From positions 1 through 64,000 of the forward strand of contig WRAK01000003.1 of the NCBI GenBank assembly GCA_009780235.1: 64,000 nt of DNA, read 5' to 3'. The stretch comes from Oscillospiraceae bacterium (GTDB lineage: Bacteria; Bacillota; Clostridia; Oscillospirales; Oscillospiraceae). Of the stretch, positions 52,242-60,314 are shown piece after piece. Each line of letters begins with the position of its first letter. The first letter of the stretch is position 1. The translations under genes and the position numbers were made by a program. Under the pieces are notes generated by a model. It ran no database searches. It saw only the letters and a list, made by a program, of their open reading frames with translations, and was not told the origin of the DNA.

Positions 52242-52290
52242 CATGTCGGGAAGTGTTGACCCCCAACAAGGGGCAACGCTTCCCGACATG
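52242..52290. repeat. long inverted repeat beside the relaxase start
   Basis: CATGTCGGGAAGTGTTG (52242-52258) pairs with CAACGCTTCCCGACATG (52274-52290), one mismatch, with an inner CCCC/GGGG pair. It lies 28 bases before the mobA start and may be a relaxosome or regulatory structure. Confidence 0.6.
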
Positions 52291-52366
52291 CGGCCCGGGG
52301 TTACAGGGGACGGCAAGCACCCCTGTCTCGTGCCGGAAGGCACGAGGAGCCGTCGGCAGACCGCGC

Positions 52367-52408
52367 ATACCACAACGGCGTAGCCGTTGTGGTATATAAG
52401 TGCGCCCT
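52367..52408 (+). other. oriT: origin of transfer (oriT), MOBQ/RSF1010 type
   Basis: A perfect 13-bp inverted repeat, ATACCACAACGGC / GCCGTTGTGGTAT with a GTA loop (52367-52395), is followed directly by TAAGTGCGCCCT (52397-52408). This is the nic-core sequence of the RSF1010/MOBQ oriT family, in the same arrangement (inverted repeat, then nic). The nick is expected on the plus strand between TAAGTGCG and CCCT. The position between DUF3847 and the MobA-type relaxase fits. Confidence 0.8.
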
Positions 52409-52436
52409 TGGCCCCGGAGGGCAAGGGAAAAGGGCG

Positions 52437-52835
52437 TCAGCCCGTTCCCGTAGCCCTCCCGTCACCGCCCGTAAGGGTGGGGGCGGCCTGCTGTGTGGTT
52501 GCTGTATTCGCAAGGGCTTTGTTTGTGCTGTCGGTTTTGGTTGCGACTTTCTGCGGGGCTGTATTGTGTGCCGCCGCGTGTTGTATTTTACGCAAAGCTC
52601 TGCGGGCAAAATCCGTACCGATGGTCTCCTTGAGAAAGGCTTGGATTTCATCCTCGGTGTAAGTTTCGGCATCGGGAATGAACCCCTCCAGCATCGCGCC
52701 GCGCTGAATCAAGCGGCGGGTGCGGGCCTTGCGCTCGTCCGCTTTCTGCTGTTGGACGAGCTGCTTCCGCTGGTTTTCTAGCTGGGCAATCTTGTCCTCA
52801 ATGCTTGCAATTCGTTCGGTTTTGGTTCTCGTCAT
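52437..52835 (-). CDS. DUF3847 mobilization accessory protein
   Basis: This 132-aa protein has an N-terminal coiled coil (IASIEDKIAQLENQRKQLVQ), a basic stretch (ADERKARTRRLIQRGAMLEG), and a Thr/Ala-rich tail. The RTRRLIQRGAMLE motif and position beside a MobA relaxase fit DUF3847, found in mobilizable elements of Firmicutes; it may help the relaxosome. GGAGG precedes the ATG. Confidence 0.75.
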   Translation of the reverse strand: MTRTKTERIASIEDKIAQLENQRKQLVQQQKADERKARTRRLIQRGAMLEGFIPDAETYTEDEIQAFLKETIGTDFARRALRKIQHAAAHNTAPQKVATKTDSTNKALANTATTQQAAPTLTGGDGRATGTG

Positions 52836-52924
52836 GCGGTAGCCTCCATATATTTTCTTGATTTTGAACCGGACGACAATAGCCCCCCTCGTGAAACGCG
52901 AGGGGGACTATCTCTATCGTTGGT

Positions 52925-54691
52925 CTATGCTGTTTTCTGTTCCCGTTTCGCAAGGTATCTGCGTTGCGCCTCCCGATGCCTTGTGCGCTTGTACCTCGCC
53001 AATTCCTCGGCCTCAATCTCTTCCGGTGTAGGCTCGGTGATGGGCACATCAAATTTCCCGATAAAGTTCAGATAAATCTCCACTTCCTGCTCACGCTCCC
53101 CGCCGGACTTGTCCGCTTCATGGACGACAATCCTCTCCACGAACTCGGCAATCATGGTCGGGGTGAGTTCGATGAAATCGGTGTAGCGTTTCACCAAATC
53201 GAGGAATCTGTCCACACGGTCATTGTCCGCTTGAAATGTGGCCAGTTCGGCTTGCAGATTTCCGATGGATTGTTCCAATTCCGACTGCTCCCGCTCGTAC
53301 TCTTGAGAGAGGGCGGCGAAGCGTTTATCGGTGAGCTTCCCGGCCACATTATCCTCGTAAACTCTGCGAATCAAGGTATCAAGTTCCGCAACCCGCTTCT
53401 CATCTCTGGCGATGCGTTTCCTGTGCGTTTTCTCTGTCTCAGCCTCTCGGATGGCAGAATCCGCACGGAGCTTTCGGATGAACTCTGCTTCATTCTCTTT
53501 GACATACCCGCTCACGGATTGGAGTGTTTCCAAAACCAAATCCCGCAGTACGGCGGTGCGGATACGGTGCGAAGTACACTTCTTCTCAAAGCGGGTGAAT
53601 CCAAGATTATATAAGGAACAACTGTACTCATCCCTCACGCTCCGCGTACGAACTTCGCCGCTTTTCGTGACGTAGGTCTGCGGTGTGTTCCTGTGGTTGT
53701 ACAGCTTCTTGCCGCAGTCGGCGCAGAGCACCAGCCCCGTGAGCGGGTTCGCTTCGCCGAGTGTGTCCGTGCGGCGTACGACTTTCCGGCACCGCTGCGC
53801 CGTCTCCCACGTTTCCGGGTCGATGATGGCGGGATGCGTGTTCTCGAAAATGAGCCAATCCGATTTGTCGTTTTTCTTCGCTCGCTTGTCTTTGTAGGAT
53901 TCTTTGTTGGAGCGGAAATTCACCGTATGCCCCATATACTCCGGCCTTGCGAGGATGCCTCCGACAGAGGCAGCACTCCAAGTATACGGGTCGGCGGATT
54001 GGTCTCTCGTGTACTTGACAATCCCGTGGAGTTGCTTGTAGTACGCAGGGCGCGGCACCCTCTCCTCGGCCAACATCCGTGCAATCGTGTGGACGCCTTT
54101 GCCTGCGATGACGAGTTGGAAAATTCGGCGTACCATCTCTGCGGCCTCGGGGTCGATAATCCATTTTTCTTTGTCGTTCGGGTCGTTGCGGTAGCCGTAG
54201 ATGGGAAAACAGGTCAGACGCTTTCCCGCCATGCCCTGTGTCTTTTTCGCGGCCTTGATTTTTCGGCTGGTGTCCCGCAAATACCATTCACTCATGATGT
54301 TGAGAAAGGGCGCGAACTCGCCGCTGTCACGGTCTTGGCTGTCGATGCCGTTCGCGACGGCGATGAAGCGCACACCTTTCTCTCGGAAGAAAACCTCGGT
54401 GTAAAATCTGGTTTGCAGATAGTCCCGTCCGACCCGGAACATGTCTTTGACGATGACGGCTGCGACATTGCCTTTCTCAATCTCGGCAATCATCGCTTTC
54501 CAACCGGGGCGGTCGAATGTCCCGCCGGAGTAGCCGTCGTCGGTGAAGTGGACAGCGTTGCAAAAGCCATGTTGGGCGGCATACGCCTCCAACATGGCTT
54601 TCTGGTTTTGGATAGAGCCGCTCTCGCCGATGCAGTCATCGTCGTTGCTCAAACGTTCATATAGTGCGGTGATTTTTGCCTGTCCGGTCAT
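52925..54691 (-). CDS. large serine recombinase (TnpX/TndX type)
   Basis: This 588-aa resolvase-family integrase excises and inserts the element. The catalytic Ser is in ALYERLSNDDD (Ser15). The catalytic domain continues DDGYSGGTFDRPGWKAMIAE and RVGRDYLQTRFYTEVFF. The recombinase domain has PIYGYRNDP. The zinc ribbon has CADCGKKLYNHRN, then YSCSLYNLG and KKCTSH. A long coiled coil (about 420-510) and a TnpX-type C-terminus follow. Length is right. GGAGGAG precedes the ATG. Confidence 0.93.
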   Translation of the reverse strand: MTGQAKITALYERLSNDDDCIGESGSIQNQKAMLEAYAAQHGFCNAVHFTDDGYSGGTFDRPGWKAMIAEIEKGNVAAVIVKDMFRVGRDYLQTRFYTEVFFREKGVRFIAVANGIDSQDRDSGEFAPFLNIMSEWYLRDTSRKIKAAKKTQGMAGKRLTCFPIYGYRNDPNDKEKWIIDPEAAEMVRRIFQLVIAGKGVHTIARMLAEERVPRPAYYKQLHGIVKYTRDQSADPYTWSAASVGGILARPEYMGHTVNFRSNKESYKDKRAKKNDKSDWLIFENTHPAIIDPETWETAQRCRKVVRRTDTLGEANPLTGLVLCADCGKKLYNHRNTPQTYVTKSGEVRTRSVRDEYSCSLYNLGFTRFEKKCTSHRIRTAVLRDLVLETLQSVSGYVKENEAEFIRKLRADSAIREAETEKTHRKRIARDEKRVAELDTLIRRVYEDNVAGKLTDKRFAALSQEYEREQSELEQSIGNLQAELATFQADNDRVDRFLDLVKRYTDFIELTPTMIAEFVERIVVHEADKSGGEREQEVEIYLNFIGKFDVPITEPTPEEIEAEELARYKRTRHREAQRRYLAKREQKTA

Positions 54692-54742
54692 AGGATGCTC
54701 CTCCCGGACAGACGGCTCATTTGCAGTAGCATTATTATACCA

Positions 54743-54949
54743 CTAAGCCGCATGGATTTCAATAGATTTCTCAGGTTTTCCTGCCTCCTCTGTTGCGATT
54801 TCATTTTGCATCATGCGGAGGATTTTGTCCTCCATCGTCTCTTGATTGATTGGATTAAAACGGGCGGTGACGCGGTAGGTTGTGGAACCGATGCGGCGGG
54901 TGAATGTTTGCGTTTGGCTTGTGCTTGATTGTATAGGCGTACCCTCCAT
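54743..54949 (-). CDS. TnpW-family small transposon protein
   Basis: The 68-aa form starting at 54949 contains RRIGSTTYRVTARFNPINQE TMEDKILRMMQNEI, the TnpW pattern (IGST, then ETMEDKI-R-I-NE). Its role in Tn4451-type elements is unknown. An upstream ATG at 55033 would add 28 residues unlike the family. It lies just upstream of the recombinase. Confidence 0.75.
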   Translation of the reverse strand: MEGTPIQSSTSQTQTFTRRIGSTTYRVTARFNPINQETMEDKILRMMQNEIATEEAGKPEKSIEIHAA

Positions 54950-55033
54950 TTCTTCCGGTGTGTAAGCCGTGCTTACACGATGTGAACTCTGTTCACACGA
55001 TAATCTGTGTTTCCGCAGGTGACATGATGTCAC

Positions 55034-55857
55034 CTATTTTTTCTGATTTTCCAATGCTTCCGGTCGTTGTACTGTCTGGCAAACGAACTGTGCCGGACAA
55101 GCGTTTTCGTCAAAGTGTACCCCCGTACTACAGGCCGGGGGTACATGCCCGCCGCGCTGCGCGCGGCGAGCCGCCGGACGGCTGTTCGCTTCGCCGCCGC
55201 CCGGTGGCTTGTGGGTGGTTGTGGTTTTATGAAGATGTGTTGGCCGGTTGTCCTGCGTTTTGTCGGGGACATACCACAGGTGGACGGCGGAGTAAATGGG
55301 CTTTCGCGGCATAAAGTGGGTTTTATTGTTGCGGCCTTCGGGCCGTTATTTGACTTTATTCCACGATCCCATTGACACCGTCGCCCACCTGTTGTGTGTG
55401 GTAACCAAGGCGCGTAAGCCGCGCATGCTTCCGCCGCTTACAACGGTTGTACGTTTCAGCTCACCTCGAAGGCCGATTCGCTGTTGTTTTGTTTTCCCGT
55501 TTTCATCCCGATGTCGTTCCTGCACTTATGCCTTGTGTGACCTTCGTGCGTTTTCTCGGACGCTCACCCTGCCGCCGTGCCTTCGTCACGGCTGATGCAA
55601 AGGTGTGAGTTTCCGATATCCCATCGGCTGCGGATTCGGTTGTCAAAGTGCTTCTATCCCCTCATAAGGTCAGAAAAATTTACGGCGGGGTTAACAACCC
55701 TACGACGAAAATTTTTTTGAAGGAAAAAGCAAAAACGAGAATTTCCAATGGGTTTTCAAAACAAGAAAATCCACGCTTTCAGCCGAAACGTCTTGAAAAC
55801 GTGGATTTCTTGTGGTAGGATTTGAATTATCATATTATGATGCGAGGATATGGCGAT
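55034..55857. other. gene-poor stretch between TnpW and the ATPase
   Basis: Open frames here on either strand have composition unlike the neighbours (high Arg/Pro/His or low complexity) and no ribosome-binding site, so none is called. 55763-55815 holds a long inverted repeat (AAGAAAATCCACG / CGTGGATTTCTT) that ends just before the ATPase start and could attenuate or terminate. The rest shows no feature I can support; the right end of the mobile element may lie here. Confidence 0.4.
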
Positions 55858-57222
55858 ATGGCCGAAATCATCAAGCGTACAATCAAAGGCGAGCCGTTTT
55901 GGGAGACCTTTCGGAATTGGTATCAGCAGAGGAATACGTGGCAAACGGAGAAAACCGTCTGCGTACTCCGAGGCCTTACCGGGTGCGGCAAGACGACGTT
56001 TTTGCGCCACTACTTTAGGGAGAGGAAGGCCTTTTACTTCACCTTTTCCGGGCTGGAGGAGGGGCTTGCGGAGCGGCTGTTTGCAGAGCGTGTATCCGCC
56101 GAAACAGGCGTTGTCGTGTCCGATTGGGCAGAGGCGATTCGGGTAATTTCTACGAAATATCGGGTCATCTTGTTGGATGATGTGGCATCCATATCCTCAT
56201 ACAAGCGATTTCAAAAGGCGTTCTATGAGAACATGATAACCGACATTAGCACCCGTCCTTTTGTTGCGCTGATTGCCCAGCCGCCGGATGATGTGACGGG
56301 GCTTGCGGATGCGTATGATACAAATTGGCTCGACTATTTTTCCATCCCCGAAGTGATGAAGCTGTATCCGCAGCTTTCCAAGTATGATACCCTCGGTTTG
56401 TGCACCGTCAGCGGAGGTATTGCTTGGATTATGCGGGAGTTTGACATGGCACTCAATTTTGAGGACAATGTGCGGAAGATGTTAGAGCCGTCCTCCATGT
56501 TTATTCGGTTTATGCCGGAGTTGTTGGCACGATATTTCCGCAAGTCGGACAACTATCATCGCATTCTCCATGCCATTGCAAGCGGTAATCACAGCGTGAG
56601 TGAGATTGGGAAGTTTACGAGTTTTGCGTACAACAAGTGCGATAATTATCTGGCGAAGCTGATTGTCTGCGGGCTTGTCAAGGCGGGGAAAGCTGAATCC
56701 AAGCGTGGGACGGAGAAGACGGCGTATGTGCTGACGAATAGTTATGTTCGGGCGTGGTACAACTATGTGTTTTTGCATCAGACCGAGCTTCGAATTGGGA
56801 GCGAGGAGCTGATAGAATCCATTGTTCGGGGCATCGTTGACAAAGAAATACACGCTTTCCATCTTCAGCGGGCGTTCGTTTGTGCGAACGAGCGTGTTCG
56901 GGAATCGTGGGCAAGTTTGGAGATTGGCAGGACGATTGTCCGTGCGCCCAAGGTGGTTAGGGCGAAGAATTTTCGATACACCTTCGATGCGATTGAGCGG
57001 AGCGGTGACAAGGCTGTGTTTATCAAGGTGTTTGAGAATCCGACAGAGAATTGCGGGCGGGTGGAGTTGGAGAAGCTGCGCAAAGCCGTGGCGATGGTGA
57101 ACACATATTATGACAGTCGGGTGTTTATTTTTTCTAAGCGGCGGTTTAGTGATTATGCCGTGGCCGAGGCGGCGAGGGATGATGTGATTAGTCCGGTGGA
57201 GGTCGATAGGCTGAGGGGGTAG
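55858..57222 (+). CDS. AAA ATPase, DUF234/archaeal-ATPase-like (ATP-binding protein)
   Basis: This 454-aa protein has a P-loop GLTGCGKTTFLRHYF (about residue 40), Walker B VILLDDVASISSYKRF (about 105), then SISEVMKLY-like helices, a winged-helix region (HSVSEIGKFTSFAYNKCDNY) and the C-terminal nuclease-like DUF234 part (FRYTFDAIERSGDKAVFIKV). Start at 55858 has GAGG 10 bases upstream. The family often stands near mobile elements and is of unknown role (defense or toxin-like roles have been suggested for relatives). It is codon-biased like the element rather than like spoIIIA (AT-richer third positions, by eye). Confidence 0.8.
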   Translation: MAEIIKRTIKGEPFWETFRNWYQQRNTWQTEKTVCVLRGLTGCGKTTFLRHYFRERKAFYFTFSGLEEGLAERLFAERVSAETGVVVSDWAEAIRVISTKYRVILLDDVASISSYKRFQKAFYENMITDISTRPFVALIAQPPDDVTGLADAYDTNWLDYFSIPEVMKLYPQLSKYDTLGLCTVSGGIAWIMREFDMALNFEDNVRKMLEPSSMFIRFMPELLARYFRKSDNYHRILHAIASGNHSVSEIGKFTSFAYNKCDNYLAKLIVCGLVKAGKAESKRGTEKTAYVLTNSYVRAWYNYVFLHQTELRIGSEELIESIVRGIVDKEIHAFHLQRAFVCANERVRESWASLEIGRTIVRAPKVVRAKNFRYTFDAIERSGDKAVFIKVFENPTENCGRVELEKLRKAVAMVNTYYDSRVFIFSKRRFSDYAVAEAARDDVISPVEVDRLRG

Positions 57223-57224
57223 AA

Positions 57225-57256
57225 GAAAACCGCCACTTTTCGTGACGGTTTTCGTT
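57225..57256 (+). terminator. intrinsic terminator of the ATPase gene
   Basis: GAAAACCGCCAC / GTGACGGTTTTC stem with a TTTTC loop, 3 bases after the stop, followed by GTTCC. Confidence 0.7.
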
Positions 57257-57399
57257 CCGTTGCCTTGAATTTTTCGACTATCACCAGCCTGTCCGCGAAG
57301 CATTGGTATCACTACAAATGAGCCGTCTGCCCTGTTGTTTTAGTGGTGGACTTTATCAGTTCCACCCTTTACAGGGTACAGCAAAAACACGCGCAAGAG

Positions 57400-57808
57400 A
57401 AACCATGGTTTCTCTTAAGAATTTCTTCCTTTGACTTTTCGTTCGTGGTAATTTGTGACGCGTTTGCTTCCGGCTTGCCCGCCGGAGGGAGCGTTGGTAG
57501 CAGAAGAGCTCGCGCCGACGGGTGTGTTAGGGCTTGGAGGTTTTTTGTACCACCAACGCACCCCGTCCGCGCGCGGGGGAGGACGTTTGGGCAGTCTGCC
57601 CGCAATTGCTTATCATCGCGGGTCACAAACGTAATAATAGGGCGCGCGCGGCGCGTAGTACCTATACCGCACCAGTACGCCGTTTTAGCCGACCTAGATA
57701 GCCGCGGCGGGTTCTTAGGGGCGCAGCCCCTGAGTCGCATTTTTGCTTACTTTTTACACGAGTAAAAAGTAAGGCCCCGCCGGCGAGACGAAACCAACGC
57801 AATAACAA
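57400..57808. repeat. family D plus long family C copy 2
   Basis: 57400-57485 is a family D unit (GTTTCTCTTAAGAATTTCTT, CTTTGACTTTTCGTTCGTGG, GGCTTGCCCGCCGGAGGG). 57556-57808 is the second long family C copy, parallel to 36866-37117, with a GCTTACTTTTTACACG / GTAAAAAGTAAGG hairpin. The 780-bp gap 57223-57995 holds these repeats and the sporulation promoter only. Confidence 0.8.
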
Positions 57809-57933
57809 AAAAACCCACGGGCGGGGCTGGAACCCCGCCCCACCCCCTACGGCACACGGCAGGAACTTTATACCCAACAAGGAAGAAAGTTCCATTGTGT
57901 CGTCTCCCGGCACAACGGCCCATCTTTTTCCCT

Positions 57934-57963
57934 GTCATAAACTTGTCCTCACCCTAATAAACT
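57934..57963 (+). promoter_or_regulatory. sigma-E-like promoter of the spoIIIA operon
   Basis: GTCATAAA (57934-57941) and AATAAACT (57956-57963) are spaced by 14 bases and resemble the sigma-E -35 and -10 (one -10 mismatch). spoIIIA is a sigma-E operon in Bacillus and Clostridium (established); the assignment here is by similarity. The same ACTAAACCAA follows it as occurs upstream of spoIIIAC. Confidence 0.45.
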
Positions 57964-57995
57964 AAACCAATCAAACAAACAAGGTGGCCACACAA

Positions 57996-58910
57996 ATGAG
58001 CAACATCATCCCCCTCATCGCCCGCTACGACACCGCCGTAGACCTCCTCCCCTACACCCTCCGCGGCCCCGCACGGCTCATCGACGAGCTGGACAAGGCC
58101 AAGGCCGAAGAGTTCCGCCTCCGCACCGGCCATGTGCCGACCATCGTACTCCCAGAGGGAGAGCGGCCCTTCGCAAGCGGCGCGGTGACGGCAAAAGAAC
58201 TCACCGCCGTACTGGAAATCGCCGCCGGTGCCTCTGTCCACGCCGTGCGGGACAGCATAAAGCACGGCTACATAACAGCGAGAGGCGGCTGCCGGGTCGG
58301 CCTCGGCGGACAAGCAAGCGTCCGGGACGGGGACGTAACGGGCTTCACCCACCTCGGCTCCGCCGCCATACGTATCACCAAGGAAATCCCCGGCGCGGCG
58401 GATGCCATCCTCCCCCAACTCAAAGAACGCGGAAATCTGCACTCCACCCTCATCCTCTCCCCGCCCGGCGGCGGAAAAACCACCGTGTTGCGGGACATCA
58501 TCCGCCAATGCGCCGACAGCGGCCGGCGAGTCGCCGTGGCGGATGAGCGGGGCGAGCTCGCCGCCCTCAAAGACGGCATCCCCCAGATGGATTTGGGCAG
58601 CAGAACGGATGTAGTCGCCGGATGTCCCAAAGACAAGGCCATCCTCATGCTGCTCCGCGCCATGAACCCCGAGGTCATCGCCATGGACGAAATCACCGCC
58701 CCGGCAGACACGAGCGCGCTGGAGAGTGCCGCAAACTGCGGCGTAACCCTCCTCGCCACCGCCCACGGCCACGGCATGGAGGACTTACTGCGCAAACCCA
58801 TGTACCGCCGCCTCCTGCGCAAACGGCTCTTCACCCGTCTGGTCCTCATCACCCGCTCAGCAGGCGGCCGCGCCTATGCGGTGGAGAAGTTGGAGGAACC
58901 ACTATGCTGA
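57996..58910 (+). CDS. spoIIIAA: stage III sporulation protein AA, secretion-type ATPase
   Basis: This 304-aa ATPase has Walker A SPPGGGKTTVLRD (about residue 160) and Walker B PEVIAMDEIT (about 225), as in SpoIIIAA. It powers the SpoIIIA-SpoIIQ channel between mother cell and forespore. Start at 57996 has AAGGTGG upstream; the preceding in-frame GTG lies inside that site. It overlaps spoIIIAB by 7 bases. Confidence 0.93.
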   Translation: MSNIIPLIARYDTAVDLLPYTLRGPARLIDELDKAKAEEFRLRTGHVPTIVLPEGERPFASGAVTAKELTAVLEIAAGASVHAVRDSIKHGYITARGGCRVGLGGQASVRDGDVTGFTHLGSAAIRITKEIPGAADAILPQLKERGNLHSTLILSPPGGGKTTVLRDIIRQCADSGRRVAVADERGELAALKDGIPQMDLGSRTDVVAGCPKDKAILMLLRAMNPEVIAMDEITAPADTSALESAANCGVTLLATAHGHGMEDLLRKPMYRRLLRKRLFTRLVLITRSAGGRAYAVEKLEEPLC

Positions 58911-59419
58911 GCATCGTCGGAGCTATCCTCATCATCGGAGCCACCACAGCCGTCGGCCTCTCCGGCGTATGGCGTATGGGTCTGCGCATCCGTTCCCTCA
59001 CGGGCTTACTGACGGCCATCGAAACCATGAAAAGCGAAATTTGCGACCGCCTCACGCCCATGCCGGAACTCATTGAACAGCTCACCCAAGAAACAAGCCC
59101 GCCCGTAGACCGCTTCTTTCAGCGGGTCTCCGAAGAGATGGCAACCATCGGGCTGCAAAGCTTCTACTTCATCTGGAAAGCCGCCGTGGACAACTCCCCG
59201 GAACTGGAACTCACCGCAAGCGAAAAACAAACCCTCACCGATCTGGGCCGCTCCCTCGGCCGCTACGACACGGAACAGCAACGGGACGCCCTGGCCTACG
59301 CCGGGCGGCGACTGGAGTCCGACCTCCACCGCGCCGAAGAACAACGCAGAACACAAGGCCGCGTCCACGCTGTGCTGGGGATAGTCGTGGGAGTGTTTGT
59401 GGTGATTATATTGTTGTAG
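58904..59419 (+). CDS. spoIIIAB: stage III sporulation protein AB
   Basis: This 171-aa protein has an N-terminal membrane helix (3-20) and a C-terminal one (155-171) around a helical cytoplasmic part (LTGLLTAIETMKSEICDRLT, EQLTQ). It is the membrane-platform (GspF-like) component of the channel. GGAGGAACC precedes the ATG. A repeat block separates it from spoIIIAC. Confidence 0.88.
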   Translation: MLSIVGAILIIGATTAVGLSGVWRMGLRIRSLTGLLTAIETMKSEICDRLTPMPELIEQLTQETSPPVDRFFQRVSEEMATIGLQSFYFIWKAAVDNSPELELTASEKQTLTDLGRSLGRYDTEQQRDALAYAGRRLESDLHRAEEQRRTQGRVHAVLGIVVGVFVVIILL

Positions 59420-59423
59420 GGCA

Positions 59424-59655
59424 ACTCCCCCAGTCGCCTACGGCGACAGCCCCCTCGCAAGCGAAGGGGCCTAAGAGCCTGAAAAGCCTCCCTCGTTTAC
59501 GAGGGAGGTGGCCGCCGCAAAGCGGCGGTCGGAGGGAGCAAACGCCCCGCATCCCAACGCTGCAATGCCACGGGGCGTCGGGACGCCGCCCCCTACACAA
59601 AGGTCAAGGGGCAACCACCCCACCCCTTCGGGGCACCCCTCCAAGGAGGGGAATA
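59424..59655. repeat. repeat block inside the spoIIIA operon (AB-AC): families B-prime, A, B
   Basis: 59424-59541 is a family B-prime element (AGTCGCCTACGGCGAC, CCCCCTCGCAAGCGAAGGGG, CCTCCCTCGTTTACGAGGG, CGCCGCAAAGCGGCG). 59543-59655 copies 38148-38262: the right part of a GGCGTC-type family A element, AAAGGTCAAGGGGC, then CACCCCTCCAAGGAGGGG. The 308-bp gap thus holds no gene. Confidence 0.8.
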
Positions 59656-59727
59656 AGTAGAGGCGGCATCCCTACACCAATCGTATACTGTCAACTGTAC
59701 ACTAAACCAAAAGGCAGGTACTCACCA

Positions 59728-59925
59728 ATGATAGACGTAGACCTCATCTTCCGCATCGCCGCCGTCGGCATCCTTGTCGCCGTGCTCAACTCCCTGCTCA
59801 CAAGAGCCGGGCGGGAGGACCAAGCTCTCATGACCACAATCGCGGGCCTCATCGTGGTACTCGTCATCGTGGTACAGGAAATTTACAGCCTCTTCGAACT
59901 CATCCGCCGCCTCTTCGGGTTTTAG
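59728..59925 (+). CDS. spoIIIAC: stage III sporulation protein AC
   Basis: This 65-aa protein has two membrane helices (about 6-23, 35-52) and the typical LLTRAGREDQALMTTIAGL loop. It forms part of the channel membrane complex. Start at 59728 has GGCAGG upstream; spoIIIAD follows after 2 bases. Confidence 0.92.
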   Translation: MIDVDLIFRIAAVGILVAVLNSLLTRAGREDQALMTTIAGLIVVLVIVVQEIYSLFELIRRLFGF

Positions 59926-59927
59926 CC

Positions 59928-60314
59928 ATGGACTTGGTCATTCGCGCCGTCATCTTGGGCGTAATCGGTGCCGTCCTCAGTCTCGTCATTAAGAAAAACG
60001 CCCCCGAAATAGGTCTCGTCCTCGCCCTCGCCGTCGCGCTCCTAGTCGTCAGCCTTGGCATAGAGCTAATCGCCGCCATCTTAGACTTCACCGAAACCCT
60101 CCAAGCCGCCGCAAGCCTCTCCCCCGCCCTCATAGCTCCCGTACTAAAAACCGTAGGCATCGGCATCCTCACCCGCCTCGCCTCCGACATCTGCAAAGAC
60201 GCGGGCCAATCCGCCATCGCCTCCACCGTAGAACTCGCCGGCACCGTAGCCGCCCTCTACATCGCCCTGCCTCTGATGCAAACCGTGTTCCAAATGATAG
60301 GAGGGCTTTTATGA
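59928..60314 (+). CDS. spoIIIAD: stage III sporulation protein AD
   Basis: This 128-aa protein has three or four membrane helices (VILGVIGAVLSLVIKKNAPE at the start, LTRLASDICKDAGQSAIAST near the middle), as in SpoIIIAD. It overlaps spoIIIAE by 4 bases. Confidence 0.92.
   Translation: MDLVIRAVILGVIGAVLSLVIKKNAPEIGLVLALAVALLVVSLGIELIAAILDFTETLQAAASLSPALIAPVLKTVGIGILTRLASDICKDAGQSAIASTVELAGTVAALYIALPLMQTVFQMIGGLL

Larger units (their letters stand above)
50741..55033. mobile_element. integrative mobilizable element, Tn4451-like gene content
   Basis: A compact set on one strand: TnpW, large serine recombinase (TnpX type), DUF3847 and a MobA/MobL relaxase, with an oriT between the last two. This is the gene content of Tn4451-like mobilizable elements. 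The ends are not defined: no convincing direct repeats or GA-core attachment sites could be read by eye. Whether 55034-57222 (including the ATPase) is cargo is open. The relaxase is frameshifted, so self-mobilisation would fail unless helped in trans. Confidence 0.75.

Noticed and set aside
55034..55312. Minus-strand frame of 92 codons beside TnpW
   Set aside because: Its composition is dominated by His, Pro and Arg, no ribosome-binding site precedes it, and it does not resemble any known element gene.
50741..55857. Exact ends and attachment sites of the mobile element
   Set aside because: I looked for short direct repeats and GA cores near 50700-50800 and 55000-55850 and found none convincing by eye, so no att sites are annotated.
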